Positions 52,034 through 61,491 of a stretch of DNA of 64,000 nucleotides are shown one piece after another. The stretch is taken from positions 124,001-188,000 of the forward strand of contig NZ_VFPA01000005.1 of assembly GCF_006716445.1 (NCBI RefSeq), given 5' to 3'. A program made the position numbers and the translations under genes. The notes below the pieces were generated by a model that was not told the origin of the DNA, searched no databases, and saw only the letters and a list, made by a program, of their open reading frames with translations. Source of the stretch: Pseudonocardia kunmingensis. GTDB taxonomy: Bacteria > Actinomycetota > Actinomycetes > Mycobacteriales > Pseudonocardiaceae. Each line of letters opens with the position of its first letter. Position 1 is the stretch's first letter.

Positions 52034-54259
52034 TCAACCTCCCGGCAGGTTCGACGGCTCCACCTTGCGCAGCACCACGTCGAACCCGTTCTGGTAGGTG
52101 ATCACGTACTCCTCGGTGGCGACGATCTGCTGCACGACCTGCAGCGACCAGCCCGGCGGCATCTCCTTCAGGTCGCGGCCGTAGGCCTCGGTGGAGTCGA
52201 ACGACACGATGACGTCCGGGTCCTGCAGGTCGACGCAGCGCAGCGGGTCGTCGATGAGGTCACTGCAGTCCTCGACGTTGTTGCCCCGGCTGTGGGTGTC
52301 GATGCCGTCGACGGCGTAGGGGCCGACGCCGCTGACCAGGGGCACGACCTCCAGCCCCGGGGGTGTGGTGGCGTAGACCTCGCGCGCCATCGCCACCTCG
52401 TCGGGGTAGACGATCATGTACGACTCGTTGCCGCCCCGGATCAGGACGAGCGAGCCGAACAGCAGGACCATGCCGGCGGCCAGCACGTACTCCATGCCGC
52501 GCTTCCAGCGCACGACGGCGCGCAGCGCGTCGGCCCCGAGGATCGCGAGGATCGGCAGGCCGAACAGCACGATCCGCAGGAACACCTCGCCGCCGTATCC
52601 CTGCGCCGCGAAGCCCATCGGCACCGCCGCCAGGGCGATCGGTGCGAGGTCGCGCCGGCGTCGCCAGTACACCCAGGCGCCGACCAGCGCGAGCAGCCAC
52701 GTGAGGCCGGGCACGATGATGCGCAGCAGCTTCACGGCGACCTGACCGGTGTCGCCGGCCAGGCGGTCGGCGACACCCGACTCGAGCGCGCCCGCCTCCG
52801 CGTCGCCACCGGTGATCATGCTCAGCTGATTGACCCAGAAGTCCCGGCCCGCGATGAGGATGTACACGACGACCGCGATGATCCCGATGAGGACGAGACC
52901 GCGCCCGCGGAAGCGCCCGACGACCGCGAGCACGGCCAGCTGACCGATGATCGCGAACGGGGTGAGCTGGTGCGAGGGGGCGAGCGCGATCAGGCACAGC
53001 GCGGAGCAGAAGTAGATGAGCAGCAGCTGCCGCGGCGGCAGCGTGGGCCGGTTCGGCGGGGTCATGGCCGACACGAGCCACCGGCGCGGCAGGATCAGCC
53101 GCTTCGCGTCGGCGTGCGGCTTGGGCCAGCCGGGGACGCCCGCCGCGTCGGTGCGGCGCGTGGCCAGCGGGCCGAGGGCGAACGTCAGCACCGTCAGCAT
53201 CAGCACGACGCCCGTGGCCTGCGGCGAGAAGTAGTCCTGCTCGATCCAGTTCAGCCCGAGGAACAGCCATGCCGCCGCCCAGGGCGCCCGGTGACCCCCG
53301 AGCATCGAGCGGGCGAGCGCGTAGATCCCGATGGCCCACACCGCGACGATGAGCGGCGGGAACCAGCGCAGCACCTCGTCCAGCTGGGTGGCGCCGGCCG
53401 CGTCCCGGAAGAACGCCCACTGCGCGAAGAACGCGGGCCAGTAGAAGCGGGCGTCGTAGCCCTCGACGACCTGGCCGTCACCCGCGACGGCGTCCACGAA
53501 GCCCGAGATCAGCCACGCCGTGGAGAACCGGGCCGCCGGCTCGACCACCGACGGCAAGCCGTACGAGCACAGGATGAGCACGCCGGTGGCGGTGCCCAGC
53601 ATGGGGATCCGCGGGCGGGGCGACCACAGCTCGGCCACGCAGGCGGCCACCGCGCACGCCATGGACGCCCACGCCGCCGGGCCGAGGACCTTGGCCAGGC
53701 CCCAGCCGTCGAGCGATCCCAGGTCGGTGGTGGCCGCGGCCAGCGGCAGCAGCGCGACCGCGAGGAGCGCGAGCACCGGGGAGAGCCAGCGGTAGATCCC
53801 GACGTCCTGCGGGGCGGGCGGGGCCGGGGGCGGACCGGGCCGGGGGCGCTGCACCGGGAGCGCGGTGGTGCGGCCTCCCGCGTCGCCACCGACGGTGGCC
53901 AGGGCGGTGGTGGCCTCGGCGACGGCGCGGGGCGGCCCACCGGCAGGCGGGCGGGGCGACTGGGCGCGGGGAGGCTGGCCACCGGGAGGCTGGGCACCGG
54001 GAGGCTGGGGCCGGGACGACTCGGGGCGTCCGGGACCCGGACGCGCGGGGTCGGGCCGCGCGTGCTGCGCGCGCCCGGTCTCCGGACGGGCCTGCTCCGG
54101 CCGGGCGTCGGGGCGAGCGTGCTGGGAGGGCCGTGGGCGCACCGGCTGGCCGCGCGCGTCCCGCGGCGCTGCCTGGGGCCCGAGCACCCCGTCCGCACCG
54201 GCGGGCCGGGCCCGGGTGGGCTCCGCGGGACGTCCACCGCCGCGGTCTGTCGATGTCAC
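52034..54259 (-). CDS. Polytopic membrane protein, candidate polysaccharide polymerase/glycosyltransferase
   Basis: A 741-residue membrane protein. The first 150 residues are Pro/Arg/Ala/Gln-rich and disordered. About 12 hydrophobic helices follow, with a long loop holding YDARFYWPAFFAQWAF and WIEQDYFSPQ, acidic/aromatic loops as in Wzy- or GT-C-like enzymes. The C-terminal 130 residues are extracytosolic (DGIDTHSRGNNVEDCSD). GTG 54259 overlaps the flippase stop as GTGA. Neighbouring flippase and GT2 genes suggest cell-surface polysaccharide assembly; the exact reaction is not known. Confidence 0.78.
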   Translation of the reverse strand: MTSTDRGGGRPAEPTRARPAGADGVLGPQAAPRDARGQPVRPRPSQHARPDARPEQARPETGRAQHARPDPARPGPGRPESSRPQPPGAQPPGGQPPRAQSPRPPAGGPPRAVAEATTALATVGGDAGGRTTALPVQRPRPGPPPAPPAPQDVGIYRWLSPVLALLAVALLPLAAATTDLGSLDGWGLAKVLGPAAWASMACAVAACVAELWSPRPRIPMLGTATGVLILCSYGLPSVVEPAARFSTAWLISGFVDAVAGDGQVVEGYDARFYWPAFFAQWAFFRDAAGATQLDEVLRWFPPLIVAVWAIGIYALARSMLGGHRAPWAAAWLFLGLNWIEQDYFSPQATGVVLMLTVLTFALGPLATRRTDAAGVPGWPKPHADAKRLILPRRWLVSAMTPPNRPTLPPRQLLLIYFCSALCLIALAPSHQLTPFAIIGQLAVLAVVGRFRGRGLVLIGIIAVVVYILIAGRDFWVNQLSMITGGDAEAGALESGVADRLAGDTGQVAVKLLRIIVPGLTWLLALVGAWVYWRRRRDLAPIALAAVPMGFAAQGYGGEVFLRIVLFGLPILAILGADALRAVVRWKRGMEYVLAAGMVLLFGSLVLIRGGNESYMIVYPDEVAMAREVYATTPPGLEVVPLVSGVGPYAVDGIDTHSRGNNVEDCSDLIDDPLRCVDLQDPDVIVSFDSTEAYGRDLKEMPPGWSLQVVQQIVATEEYVITYQNGFDVVLRKVEPSNLPGG

Positions 54260-55815
54260 GGCGAAGGCACCTCCACGTCGGCCCGGCGGCTCGCCGGGAA
54301 GGCAAGGACGGCGGCCGCGCAGACCACCTGGACGGCGACGTACCCGATCGCCACGGGCAGCAGCGCCGCCACACCACCGCCGGCGACGGGCACCACGATC
54401 GCCACCACCAGCACGAGCACCGTACTGAGCAGCTGCAGCCGGGCGAAGCCCAGTGCCCACCCGACGGCCTGGCGCACCCCCAGCTCGTGCGCGACGACGA
54501 GCCGGAAGGCCAGGCCCAGCAGGAGCAGGCGCAGCACGTCGTCGGCCTCGGCGTACGCGCCACCGAAGATCGAGAGCAGCGGCGTGGCGAGCGCCGCGCC
54601 GAGCGCGAGCGCGGGCAGGAACAGCAGCAGGAGCCTGCGGCGGGCCGCGGCGGCCAGCTCGGCCCTGCGGTGCGGTTCGCGCGCCACGGCCACGGCGAGC
54701 GAGTTCATGAAGAACGCCGCGGCGAGGTCGATGACCATGACCGCCTGCCACGCGATGAAGAACACCGCGCCGGTCTCCGGGCCGAACCGGACGTTGACCA
54801 TGACCGGGACCTGGTTGTACAGCAGCGCCGCACCGACCTGCGACACCGCCGTGGGTCCGAGGAAGGCGACGACCTCGGCCCGGGTGGGCACCACGCCCCC
54901 GTCGGCCCGCGCGCTGATCCGCCGCGTGAGCACGGCGATGAGCGCCGACCCGAGCACGGTGCCCACGACGAGCGGACCGACCCACGACAGCACGACGCCG
55001 TACGCGCCGAGGCCGGCGACGCCGAGCGCGACGAGCAGCCCGATCCGCACGACCGCGAACAGCCCGTTGCGCCAGACCGCCCACCAGGGCTTGCCCACCG
55101 CGACGAGCAGGAAGTCGTGCAGGGCGAACGCCCCCCACCCCGCGCAGGCGAGCACGAAGACCAGCATCCCGACGCCGGGGGCGCCGTCCGCGCCCGCCGA
55201 GATCGAGGCGAGCCGCGGCGTGATGAGCGCGTACACCAGGCCCACGACGGCCGACAGCGGCATGACCAGCAGCAGGGCCCGCCAGGCGAGCCGGCCGGTG
55301 TGGCGGCCCGCGCCCGGCAGCCAGCGCATCAGGCCGATGCCGATGTTGAGCTGCGCGGCGCCGCCGATCAGGATGAACGCGGACACCACCAGCTGGGCGT
55401 TGCCCACCTCGGTGGTCGTCATGATCCGCGCGGCGACGAGCCAGCTCAGGAACCCCGCGAGCGAGCCGAGCAGCGAGCACAGCGCGAGCGCGAGCCCGTC
55501 GGAGCGGCGGCCGGCGGGTGCGGGCGGCGCCTCCGCGGCCTCGGGGGCCGCGTCCGGTGGCTCGGCGGTGACGACCGGGAAGCGGTCGGTGTCGTCGGCC
55601 ACCTCACGCAGCCGCTCGGTCCGCGCGTTCGCCGGGTCGAGGGTCTCGGTGGGCGGGTCGTCCCGGGGATCGGGATGGGTGCGGCCCCGGTGGTCGGGGC
55701 GCACGGTCGCCTGGTGCAGGACGCCGCGCCCGGATCGCCCGGACGTCGACGCCGCGGGACGCGGGATCGCCGGCCCGGTGCTCGACGGCGGCGGCGTGGA
55801 TGGCCGTCGGCTCAC
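54256..55815 (-). CDS. Oligosaccharide flippase (Wzx/MOP superfamily)
   Basis: A 519-residue protein with about 100 disordered N-terminal residues and 12-14 helices. LALALCSLLGSLAGFLSWLVAARIMTTTEVGNAQ matches the first two helices of Wzx-type exporters; GAYGVVLSWVGPLVVG and GPETGAVFFIAWQAVMVID are further repeats. It would move lipid-linked sugars across the membrane. GTG 55815. It sits between the small membrane protein gene and the polymerase-like gene, to which it is translationally coupled. Confidence 0.85.
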   Translation of the reverse strand: MSRRPSTPPPSSTGPAIPRPAASTSGRSGRGVLHQATVRPDHRGRTHPDPRDDPPTETLDPANARTERLREVADDTDRFPVVTAEPPDAAPEAAEAPPAPAGRRSDGLALALCSLLGSLAGFLSWLVAARIMTTTEVGNAQLVVSAFILIGGAAQLNIGIGLMRWLPGAGRHTGRLAWRALLLVMPLSAVVGLVYALITPRLASISAGADGAPGVGMLVFVLACAGWGAFALHDFLLVAVGKPWWAVWRNGLFAVVRIGLLVALGVAGLGAYGVVLSWVGPLVVGTVLGSALIAVLTRRISARADGGVVPTRAEVVAFLGPTAVSQVGAALLYNQVPVMVNVRFGPETGAVFFIAWQAVMVIDLAAAFFMNSLAVAVAREPHRRAELAAAARRRLLLLFLPALALGAALATPLLSIFGGAYAEADDVLRLLLLGLAFRLVVAHELGVRQAVGWALGFARLQLLSTVLVLVVAIVVPVAGGGVAALLPVAIGYVAVQVVCAAAVLAFPASRRADVEVPSP

Positions 55816-55849
55816 GGCACCCCGACCGGCTGCAGGTCCGGGCGGCGGC

Positions 55850-56227
55850 TCACTGCGCCACCACCGCGTGCCGGAGGAGGAACGGGATGCTCAGCACCGT
55901 GATCGCGTAGAGAGCGAGGTCGGGGCGCCAGATCTCGGAGCTCACCATGATCTGGCCGACGAGCAGCGTGACGGCCACACCGACGCCGACGGTGAGCAGC
56001 CACACGTGCGCGGCCGGGGCGCGCCGCAGGAACCCCGCGGCGGCCCAGCCGGGACCGAGGATCAGGAACCCCACGGTGGCGACGAACCGGAGGTCGCCCA
56101 GTACGCCGCCGGTGGTGCCCAGGACGCTGAACACGCACGCGGCGACGCCCGCCACGACCAGCACCAGCGCCACGTAGCGGCGCGCCACCCGCGCGCGCGT
56201 CAGCACCGCGTTCGAGGGTATGCTCAC
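55850..56227 (-). CDS. Small four-helix membrane protein
   Basis: A 125-residue membrane protein with four hydrophobic segments (YVALVLVVAGVAACVFSVLG, FVATVGFLILGPGWAAAGFL, VWLLTVGVGVAVTLLVGQIM, LALYAITVLSIPFLL). GTG 56227 has GGAG 8 nt upstream and is preferred over GTG 56293, which would add 22 polar residues. It resembles the N-terminal membrane part seen in some actinobacterial glycan genes. Role unknown, likely accessory to the flippase encoded just downstream. Confidence 0.7.
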   Translation of the reverse strand: MSIPSNAVLTRARVARRYVALVLVVAGVAACVFSVLGTTGGVLGDLRFVATVGFLILGPGWAAAGFLRRAPAAHVWLLTVGVGVAVTLLVGQIMVSSEIWRPDLALYAITVLSIPFLLRHAVVAQ

Positions 56228-56362
56228 CGTCTGGCTCCGTTCATCAACCGGACCGCACCCTCCTCGCGGTGCGATCACCTGCACGTCTTCCACCGGACCC
56301 GCCGGCGTGCCGGCTGACGTCGGAGTCTAGTGGCGTGTCCGGGGGCGGCCCTCAGGCCGGCC

Positions 56363-57355
56363 TCAGGACGCCTCTTCCTCGAGCGCCAGCCGCAGGCTCA
56401 CCCCGTCGCGCTGCTCACGGGCCGGGCCCTCGTGGCGCGGCTGCTGCGGCGCGTCGGGACCGCCCGACCGCGGCTGCGGGACGGGACGGCTCGCGGGCGC
56501 CTCCGCCTGCGGGGCCTGCGCGGCCTGCTGCGGGGCGGGCGGCACGACCGGGATGCCCCCGACCGGCGTGAGCGCCCGCGACTGCTCCTCGACCTGCGCG
56601 CGCTCGGCGCGGCCCCGCGAGGCCCGCCGCCGCTCGGCGGCCAGGGTGCGCAGCACCCGGGTGCCGTCGGCGAAGGTGCGCAGGTTGGTCTGCCCGAAGA
56701 TCCGCTCCCGCTCCATGGACGGCACTTCGGTGATCTTGAGACCGGCTGCCGCCACGCGGCAGTTCAGCACGGTCTCGATCTCGAAGCCGTCGCCCCAGAG
56801 CATGGCGCCGTCGGCCGGCTGCGGGGTCTCGATCGGCGGCAGGTCGAGCACCGGGAGGATGTCGGCCCAGAACGCGTTGTAGCCGTAGCACAGGTCGGTG
56901 TACGAGGTGCCGAACAGCGCGTTGGCCACCCCGTTGAGACCGGCGTTGCCCGACTTGCGCAGGAGCGTGATGTCGTCGCTGCCCCCACCGCGGACGAACC
57001 TGCTCCCCTTCGCGAAGTCGGCACCGTCGATCAGTGCCCGCACGAACGCCGGGATCTCGGCGGGGTCCGCCGAGCCGTCGGCGTCGAACATCACGATGAC
57101 GTCCCCTGTCGCGGCCGCGAAGCCGCACGCCATCGCGTTGCCCTTGCCCTTGCGGGTCTGCATGATGACCTTGACCCATGGCAGGACCCGTTGGGCGGTG
57201 TCGATCGTCCCGTCGACGGAGTTGCCGTCGACGACGATCACCTCGTGCACCGCCGGTCGCACCGCCGCGATCGCGGGCAGCACCACCTCCAGGTTCCGCG
57301 CTTCGTTCCGGGTCGGCACCACCACGGACACCCGCGGATTGCCGTTCCGCTGCAT
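56363..57355 (-). CDS. Family 2 glycosyltransferase (DPM1/GtrB-like)
   Basis: A 330-residue inverting GT-A enzyme: VSVVVPTRNEARNLEVVLP, EVIVVDGNSVDGTIDTA, RKGKGNAMACGFAAATGDV and the metal-binding MFDADGSADP are the dolichyl-phosphate-mannose-synthase-like pattern. It likely loads a sugar on polyprenyl phosphate or builds a lipid-linked precursor. No membrane helices; the last 100 residues are Pro/Gln/Ala-rich and disordered. It opens the polysaccharide gene cluster that continues leftwards on the same strand. Confidence 0.88.
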   Translation of the reverse strand: MQRNGNPRVSVVVPTRNEARNLEVVLPAIAAVRPAVHEVIVVDGNSVDGTIDTAQRVLPWVKVIMQTRKGKGNAMACGFAAATGDVIVMFDADGSADPAEIPAFVRALIDGADFAKGSRFVRGGGSDDITLLRKSGNAGLNGVANALFGTSYTDLCYGYNAFWADILPVLDLPPIETPQPADGAMLWGDGFEIETVLNCRVAAAGLKITEVPSMERERIFGQTNLRTFADGTRVLRTLAAERRRASRGRAERAQVEEQSRALTPVGGIPVVPPAPQQAAQAPQAEAPASRPVPQPRSGGPDAPQQPRHEGPAREQRDGVSLRLALEEEAS

Positions 57356-57647
57356 CGCCGTTCTCCCCCCACCGCTTCAGCGGTCGCTCGCGCCATCTGG
57401 CTCTTGCTGCCCGTAGCCGCCGCTGGAGACCTTCGTCGTCACCAGGCTTATCTCCACGGGTCCCCCTCGCGTTACGGTACGCGCTCGGGACGGTGCGCCC
57501 AGTTCTTCCGGGCGCGCCCGTTGATGCTTCGGCGGGGTGGCCTGCACCATCGTCCGCACTCTACGGATGCGGGCTGGTCACCGCGCCCGCCGGTCCCCCG
57601 TCCGGGTGGCGGTCGGCGACCTGCGGCGCCAGCGGTACCGTCCTTGC

Positions 57648-58493
57648 GTGCTGCCGATTCCCAGCGTCTCCGTCTGCCTCCCGGTCTACGACGGCGAGCA
57701 GTTCCTGGCCGAGACGATCCGCAGCGTCCTCGACCAGACCTACCGCGACTTCGAGCTGGTCGTGCTCGACAACGCGAGCACCGACCAGAGCGGCAACATC
57801 GCCCGCTCCTTCGGCGATCCGCGCATCCGCATCGAGCGCAACCGCGAGACGCTGCCCCAGGCGGAGAACTGGAACCGCGTCGTGGAACTGGCCCGCGGCC
57901 CGCTGGTGAAGGTGGTCTGCGCCGACGACCTGCTGCACCCGCGCTGCCTCGAGCTGCAGGTCGCGCCGATGGACGCGGACCCGGGGCTCGCCGTCGTCGC
58001 CGCCCGCCGGCACATGATCGACGAGCAGAGCCGGATCATCGTGCCGCGGCGCGGGCTCTCCGGGCTCGTCGGTGTGCGCACCGGGGTGGAGGTGGCGCGA
58101 CGGGTGGTCCGCAACGGGTCCAACCCGATCGGCGAGTCCAACAACGTGCTGTTCCGCCGCGACGACTTCTTCACCGTCGGCGGCTGGAAGACCGACCGGC
58201 CCTACATCATGGATCTCGACCTGTGGCTGCGGCTGCTGCAGCTCGGCGACTTCCTGGGCCTCCCGGAGACCCTCGCGGCCTTCCGGATCGCCCGCGACTC
58301 GGTCTCCTCCCACAACGAGGAGAAGATCTACGAGCAGCAGCGCATGCTGATCGAGGAGCTGGGCGACTCGCCCTACTTCCAGGTGCGCGGGCTCGACCTC
58401 GCGCTCGGGCGCATGCTCGCCCCGGCCGGACGCGCCCGCAGGCGCGCGCTCTACACGATCTCCAAGGTCGCCTCGCGCGGCGAGGCCGCCTGA
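57648..58493 (+). CDS. Family 2 glycosyltransferase
   Basis: A 281-residue GT-A glycosyltransferase: VSVCLPVYDGEQFLAETIRS, DNASTDQSGNIA, CADDLLHPRCLE (DxD-type acidic pair) and GESNNVLFRRDDFFTVGGW. Transfers a sugar from a nucleotide donor to an unknown acceptor. GTG 57648 lies 6 nt after TACCGT (57636-57641), so a leaderless transcript is likely. Divergent from the GT2 at 56363; the 292-bp gap between them holds only their promoters as far as I can see. Confidence 0.87.
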   Translation: MLPIPSVSVCLPVYDGEQFLAETIRSVLDQTYRDFELVVLDNASTDQSGNIARSFGDPRIRIERNRETLPQAENWNRVVELARGPLVKVVCADDLLHPRCLELQVAPMDADPGLAVVAARRHMIDEQSRIIVPRRGLSGLVGVRTGVEVARRVVRNGSNPIGESNNVLFRRDDFFTVGGWKTDRPYIMDLDLWLRLLQLGDFLGLPETLAAFRIARDSVSSHNEEKIYEQQRMLIEELGDSPYFQVRGLDLALGRMLAPAGRARRRALYTISKVASRGEAA

Positions 58494-58531
58494 CCCGCGC
58501 CCGGCGGGCGCACTCCACACACCGGGGTGCG

Positions 58532-58563
58532 CACTCCACACGAGGCGGGCCTCGTGTGGAGTG
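58532..58563. terminator. Perfect 14-bp stem between convergent genes
   Basis: CACTCCACACGAGG and CCTCGTGTGGAGTG pair perfectly around CGGG. The upstream arm is part of a direct repeat GCGCACTCCACAC (58508-58520, 58529-58541). It separates the GT2 and SPFH genes and would terminate both. Confidence 0.75.
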
Positions 58564-58588
58564 GCTGCTCGATGTCTGGAGTCCCGCG

Positions 58589-59944
58589 CTACTGCTGCGG
58601 CGGTGCGGGGTAGCCGGGGCGCGGGCCGTTCTTGCGCTCGTCGGGTACCTGCGGGAGCCCGCTCGGCGGGGTGGCCGACTCCGACGGCGCCGGCTCCTGC
58701 TGCGGTGTCGACGGGGCCGGGTCGTTGCCCTCCAGGGCGGGCGGCGGCAGGTGCCGCGAGAGCTCCTGCGGCACCCCCGACGGGCGCTTCGCGGACGGCG
58801 TGGGCGTCTCCTCGACCGGCGCACCGATCGGCGGCACCTCCTTGCGGGCCTGCGCCTCGGCGTCGGCGACGACCCTCGCGATCTCCGGGTCGCTCGCCGT
58901 GTCGAACCAGTCCTTGATGGACTCGTCGTCCTGCTCGGGGCGGGCCTGCGTGACGTGGTCCTCCACCGGCGAGGGCTCGAAGCGGAACACGCCGTCCTCG
59001 CCCGGGGCCCCCAGCATGCGCGTGAAGCCCTCGAGGGCCTTGCCGAAGTCGCTGGGGACCATCCAGACCTTGTTCGCCTCGCCCTGCGCCATCTCGGGCA
59101 GGGTCTGCAGGTACTGGTAGGCCAGCAGCTCCGGCGTCGGCCGGCCCGCCTTGATCGCCGCGAAGACCTTCTCGATGGCCTTCGCCTCGCCCTGCGCCTC
59201 GAGGTAGCGGGCCGCCCGCGCGCCCTGCGCGCGCAGGATGGAGGACTGCCGCTCGGCCTCGGCGTCGAGGATGGCGGCCTGCTTGGCGCCCTCTGCGGTG
59301 AGGATCTGGCTCTGCTTCTGCCCCTCCGCGCTGCGGATCGCCGACTCCCGCTGGCCCTCGGCGGTGAGGATCATGGCCCGCTTCTCGCGGTCGGCCTTCA
59401 TCTGCCGCTCCATCGACTCCTGGATGGACTGCGGCGGGTCGATCGCCTTGATCTCCACGCGGCCGACCCGGATGCCCCAGCGCCCGGTGGCCTCGTCGAG
59501 CTCGCCGCGCAGCACCGTGTTGATCTGGTCGCGGGAGGTGAGCGTGCCCTCCAGGGTCATGCCCCCGACGACGTTGCGCAGCGTGGTGGTGGTGATCTGC
59601 TCGACGCCGGTGATGTAGTCGGAGATCTCGTAGATCGCCGACTTGGGGTCCGTCACCTGGAAGTAGACGACGGTGTCGATGTTGACGGTCAGGTTGTCCT
59701 GGGTGATCACCGGCTGCGGCGGGAACGACACGACCTGCTCGCGCAGGTCGATGCGCTCGCGCACCCGGTCGACGAACGGCACCAGGAACACCAGACCCGG
59801 ATCGGCGGTCCCCTTGAACCGCCCCAGCCGCTCGATCACCGCGGCCGTGGCCTGCGGGATGATCTGCACCGCCTTCACCAGCGACACGACCACCAGCAGT
59901 ACCAACAGCACCACGATGACCAGCAGCACCGTGCCTTCAGTCAC
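58589..59944 (-). CDS. SPFH/Band 7 membrane scaffold protein (paraslipin, QmcA-like)
   Basis: A 451-residue prohibitin/stomatin-family protein. One N-terminal helix (LLVIVVLLVLLVVVSLVK), then the Band 7 domain with VIERLGRFKGTADPGL, FVDRVRERIDLREQVV and QDNLTVNIDTVVYFQ, a coiled-coil segment of repeated AEGQ/AEAER units (about 190-250), and a Pro/Glu-rich tail. It assembles membrane microdomains. GTG start. The NfeD gene lies 57 bp upstream, the standard paired partner. Confidence 0.92.
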   Translation of the reverse strand: MTEGTVLLVIVVLLVLLVVVSLVKAVQIIPQATAAVIERLGRFKGTADPGLVFLVPFVDRVRERIDLREQVVSFPPQPVITQDNLTVNIDTVVYFQVTDPKSAIYEISDYITGVEQITTTTLRNVVGGMTLEGTLTSRDQINTVLRGELDEATGRWGIRVGRVEIKAIDPPQSIQESMERQMKADREKRAMILTAEGQRESAIRSAEGQKQSQILTAEGAKQAAILDAEAERQSSILRAQGARAARYLEAQGEAKAIEKVFAAIKAGRPTPELLAYQYLQTLPEMAQGEANKVWMVPSDFGKALEGFTRMLGAPGEDGVFRFEPSPVEDHVTQARPEQDDESIKDWFDTASDPEIARVVADAEAQARKEVPPIGAPVEETPTPSAKRPSGVPQELSRHLPPPALEGNDPAPSTPQQEPAPSESATPPSGLPQVPDERKNGPRPGYPAPPQQ

Positions 59945-60001
59945 GGTCTTCCCCCTCCCTGTGCCCGTCGACCGCTGCAGCGCAGCGGCGCGGGGATGAT
60001 G

Positions 60002-60436
60002 TCAGTCCTGTGCGACGACCACCGCGGTGGCGCCGGAGATGGTCAGCACCGTGACCCGGGCGCCGGGCTCGATGGGCTCGTGCCCCTCGCTGGTCCGCGC
60101 CGACCACAGGTCTCCGCCGATCTTGACCCGGCCGCCGTGCCCGTCGACGCGGGCCACGACCACCGCCGTGCTGCCCAGCAGCGCCTCGTGGTGCATCACC
60201 GCGGGGTCCACGCCCCGGTCCAGCCGCTTGCGCAACGCCGGACGCACCGCGAGCAGCAGCAGCACGGACACGACGGCGAACACGATGCCGCCGACGACGG
60301 GCCCGCCCACGATCAGTGACACGCCACCCGCCGCGAGCGCGCCGCCGCCGAGCATCAGCAGGACGAACTCGCCGGAGAGCACCTCGGCCACGACCAGGAC
60401 GACGCCGAGGATGAGCCAGATCACAGCGGCCGTCAT
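60002..60436 (-). CDS. NfeD-family membrane protein
   Basis: A 144-residue short NfeD protein: two to three N-terminal helices (VIWLILGVVLVVAEVLSGEFVLLML) and a C-terminal OB-fold (VMHHEALLGSTAVVVARVD, GGRVKIGGDLWSAR, GARVTVLTISGATAVV). Works with the adjacent SPFH protein in membrane organisation. It lacks the ClpP-like serine protease domain of long NfeD forms. ATG 60436. Confidence 0.9.
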   Translation of the reverse strand: MTAAVIWLILGVVLVVAEVLSGEFVLLMLGGGALAAGGVSLIVGGPVVGGIVFAVVSVLLLLAVRPALRKRLDRGVDPAVMHHEALLGSTAVVVARVDGHGGRVKIGGDLWSARTSEGHEPIEPGARVTVLTISGATAVVVAQD

Positions 60437-60482
60437 GGTGGGAGATCCTTCCAGATCGACGCCCGGCGCCGACCGGATGAGA

Positions 60483-61295
60483 TCAGGACGTCACGAAATC
60501 GATGAGCCGCTCGACCGCCCCGATCAGCGGGGTCTCCAGATCACGGTAGTCGCGCACGGCGCCGAGCACGCGGCGGGCGCCGTCGGCGGGCTCGCCCCAC
60601 CGCAGCGCCCGGCACACCCCGGTCTTCCAGTCGGTGCCCCGCGGCACCTCGGGCCAGGCCCGGATGCCGACGACCGAGGGCTTCACGGCCTGCCACACGT
60701 CGACGTAGGGGTGACCGGTGACGAGGACGTGCGGCCCGGCGACGGACGCGGCGGCGCGGGTCTCCTTCGAGCCCTGCACCAGGTGGTCGACGAGCACGCC
60801 GAGCCGGCGCTGCGGACCGGGGCCGAACTCCGCGACCGCGCCGGCGAGGTCGTCCATGCCGTGCATCGGCTCCACGACGACGCCCTCCACGCGCAGGTCG
60901 TGGCCCCACACCCGCTCGACGAGCTCGGCGTCGTGCAGGCCCTCCACCCAGATCCGGGCGGCCCGGGCCGTGCGCGCCGTGTGCCCCTGCACCCGCACCG
61001 ACCCCGACGCCGAGCGCGCCGGGGCGGCCGGCGCGCGCTTCGGGACCACGAGCGTGGCGGGCACGCCCTCGACCAGGAACGCGGCCGGGCGCAGCGGGAA
61101 CACGCGCTTTCCGCCGTGGCGGTCCTCCAGCGTCACGCCCCGGGCGTCGACCGCCACCACCGCCCCGCAGTAGCCGCTCGCCGGGTCCTCCACGACGAGG
61201 CCCGCCTCCGCGGGCACCTCCGGGACCTCCTTGCGCCTGCGGGCGCGGGTGCCGTCGGCGCCGAACGCCCCTCGGTAGTCGTGCGCACGGGTCAC
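60483..61295 (-). CDS. DUF3097 family protein
   Basis: A 270-residue soluble actinobacterial protein of the DUF3097 family: RAHDYRGAFG at the start, GYCGAVVAVDARGVTLEDRHG, WVEGLHDAELVERVWGHDLR (Toprim-like acidic stretch), and LVTGHPYVDVWQAVKP. Function unknown. GTG 61295 (VTRAHDY) is preferred over the longer frame to 61367, whose extra residues are unconserved. It is upstream of nfeD on the same strand. Confidence 0.88.
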   Translation of the reverse strand: MTRAHDYRGAFGADGTRARRRKEVPEVPAEAGLVVEDPASGYCGAVVAVDARGVTLEDRHGGKRVFPLRPAAFLVEGVPATLVVPKRAPAAPARSASGSVRVQGHTARTARAARIWVEGLHDAELVERVWGHDLRVEGVVVEPMHGMDDLAGAVAEFGPGPQRRLGVLVDHLVQGSKETRAAASVAGPHVLVTGHPYVDVWQAVKPSVVGIRAWPEVPRGTDWKTGVCRALRWGEPADGARRVLGAVRDYRDLETPLIGAVERLIDFVTS

Positions 61296-61491
61296 GGGCA
61301 CCGTTCTACCGGCAGCGGGCGCCGGATCCGGTGCCCGACACGCGCCATCCGGGGCGACGATCGGCACCCGCGCGGCGGCGCGTCCCGCGCGACACGCCGC
61401 GTCACCCGTCGTGAGCTGCGGCGACGAAGCGTATTCGGCTTCACCCCCACGCGGCAGTGCCCTCGCACCCGGACGTGGTTAGCCTGGCTCG

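Noticed and set aside
53860..54130. Possible minisatellite in the polymerase-like N-terminus
   Set aside because: The GGGAGGCTGG-like units are short, imperfect and in a coding disordered Pro/Gln/Arg region; not a clean tandem repeat.
52292..60319. Very long + strand ORFs (1341 and 1329 codons) over the polysaccharide and SPFH genes
   Set aside because: Shadows antisense to flippase, polymerase, GT2 and SPFH genes; no recognisable motif.
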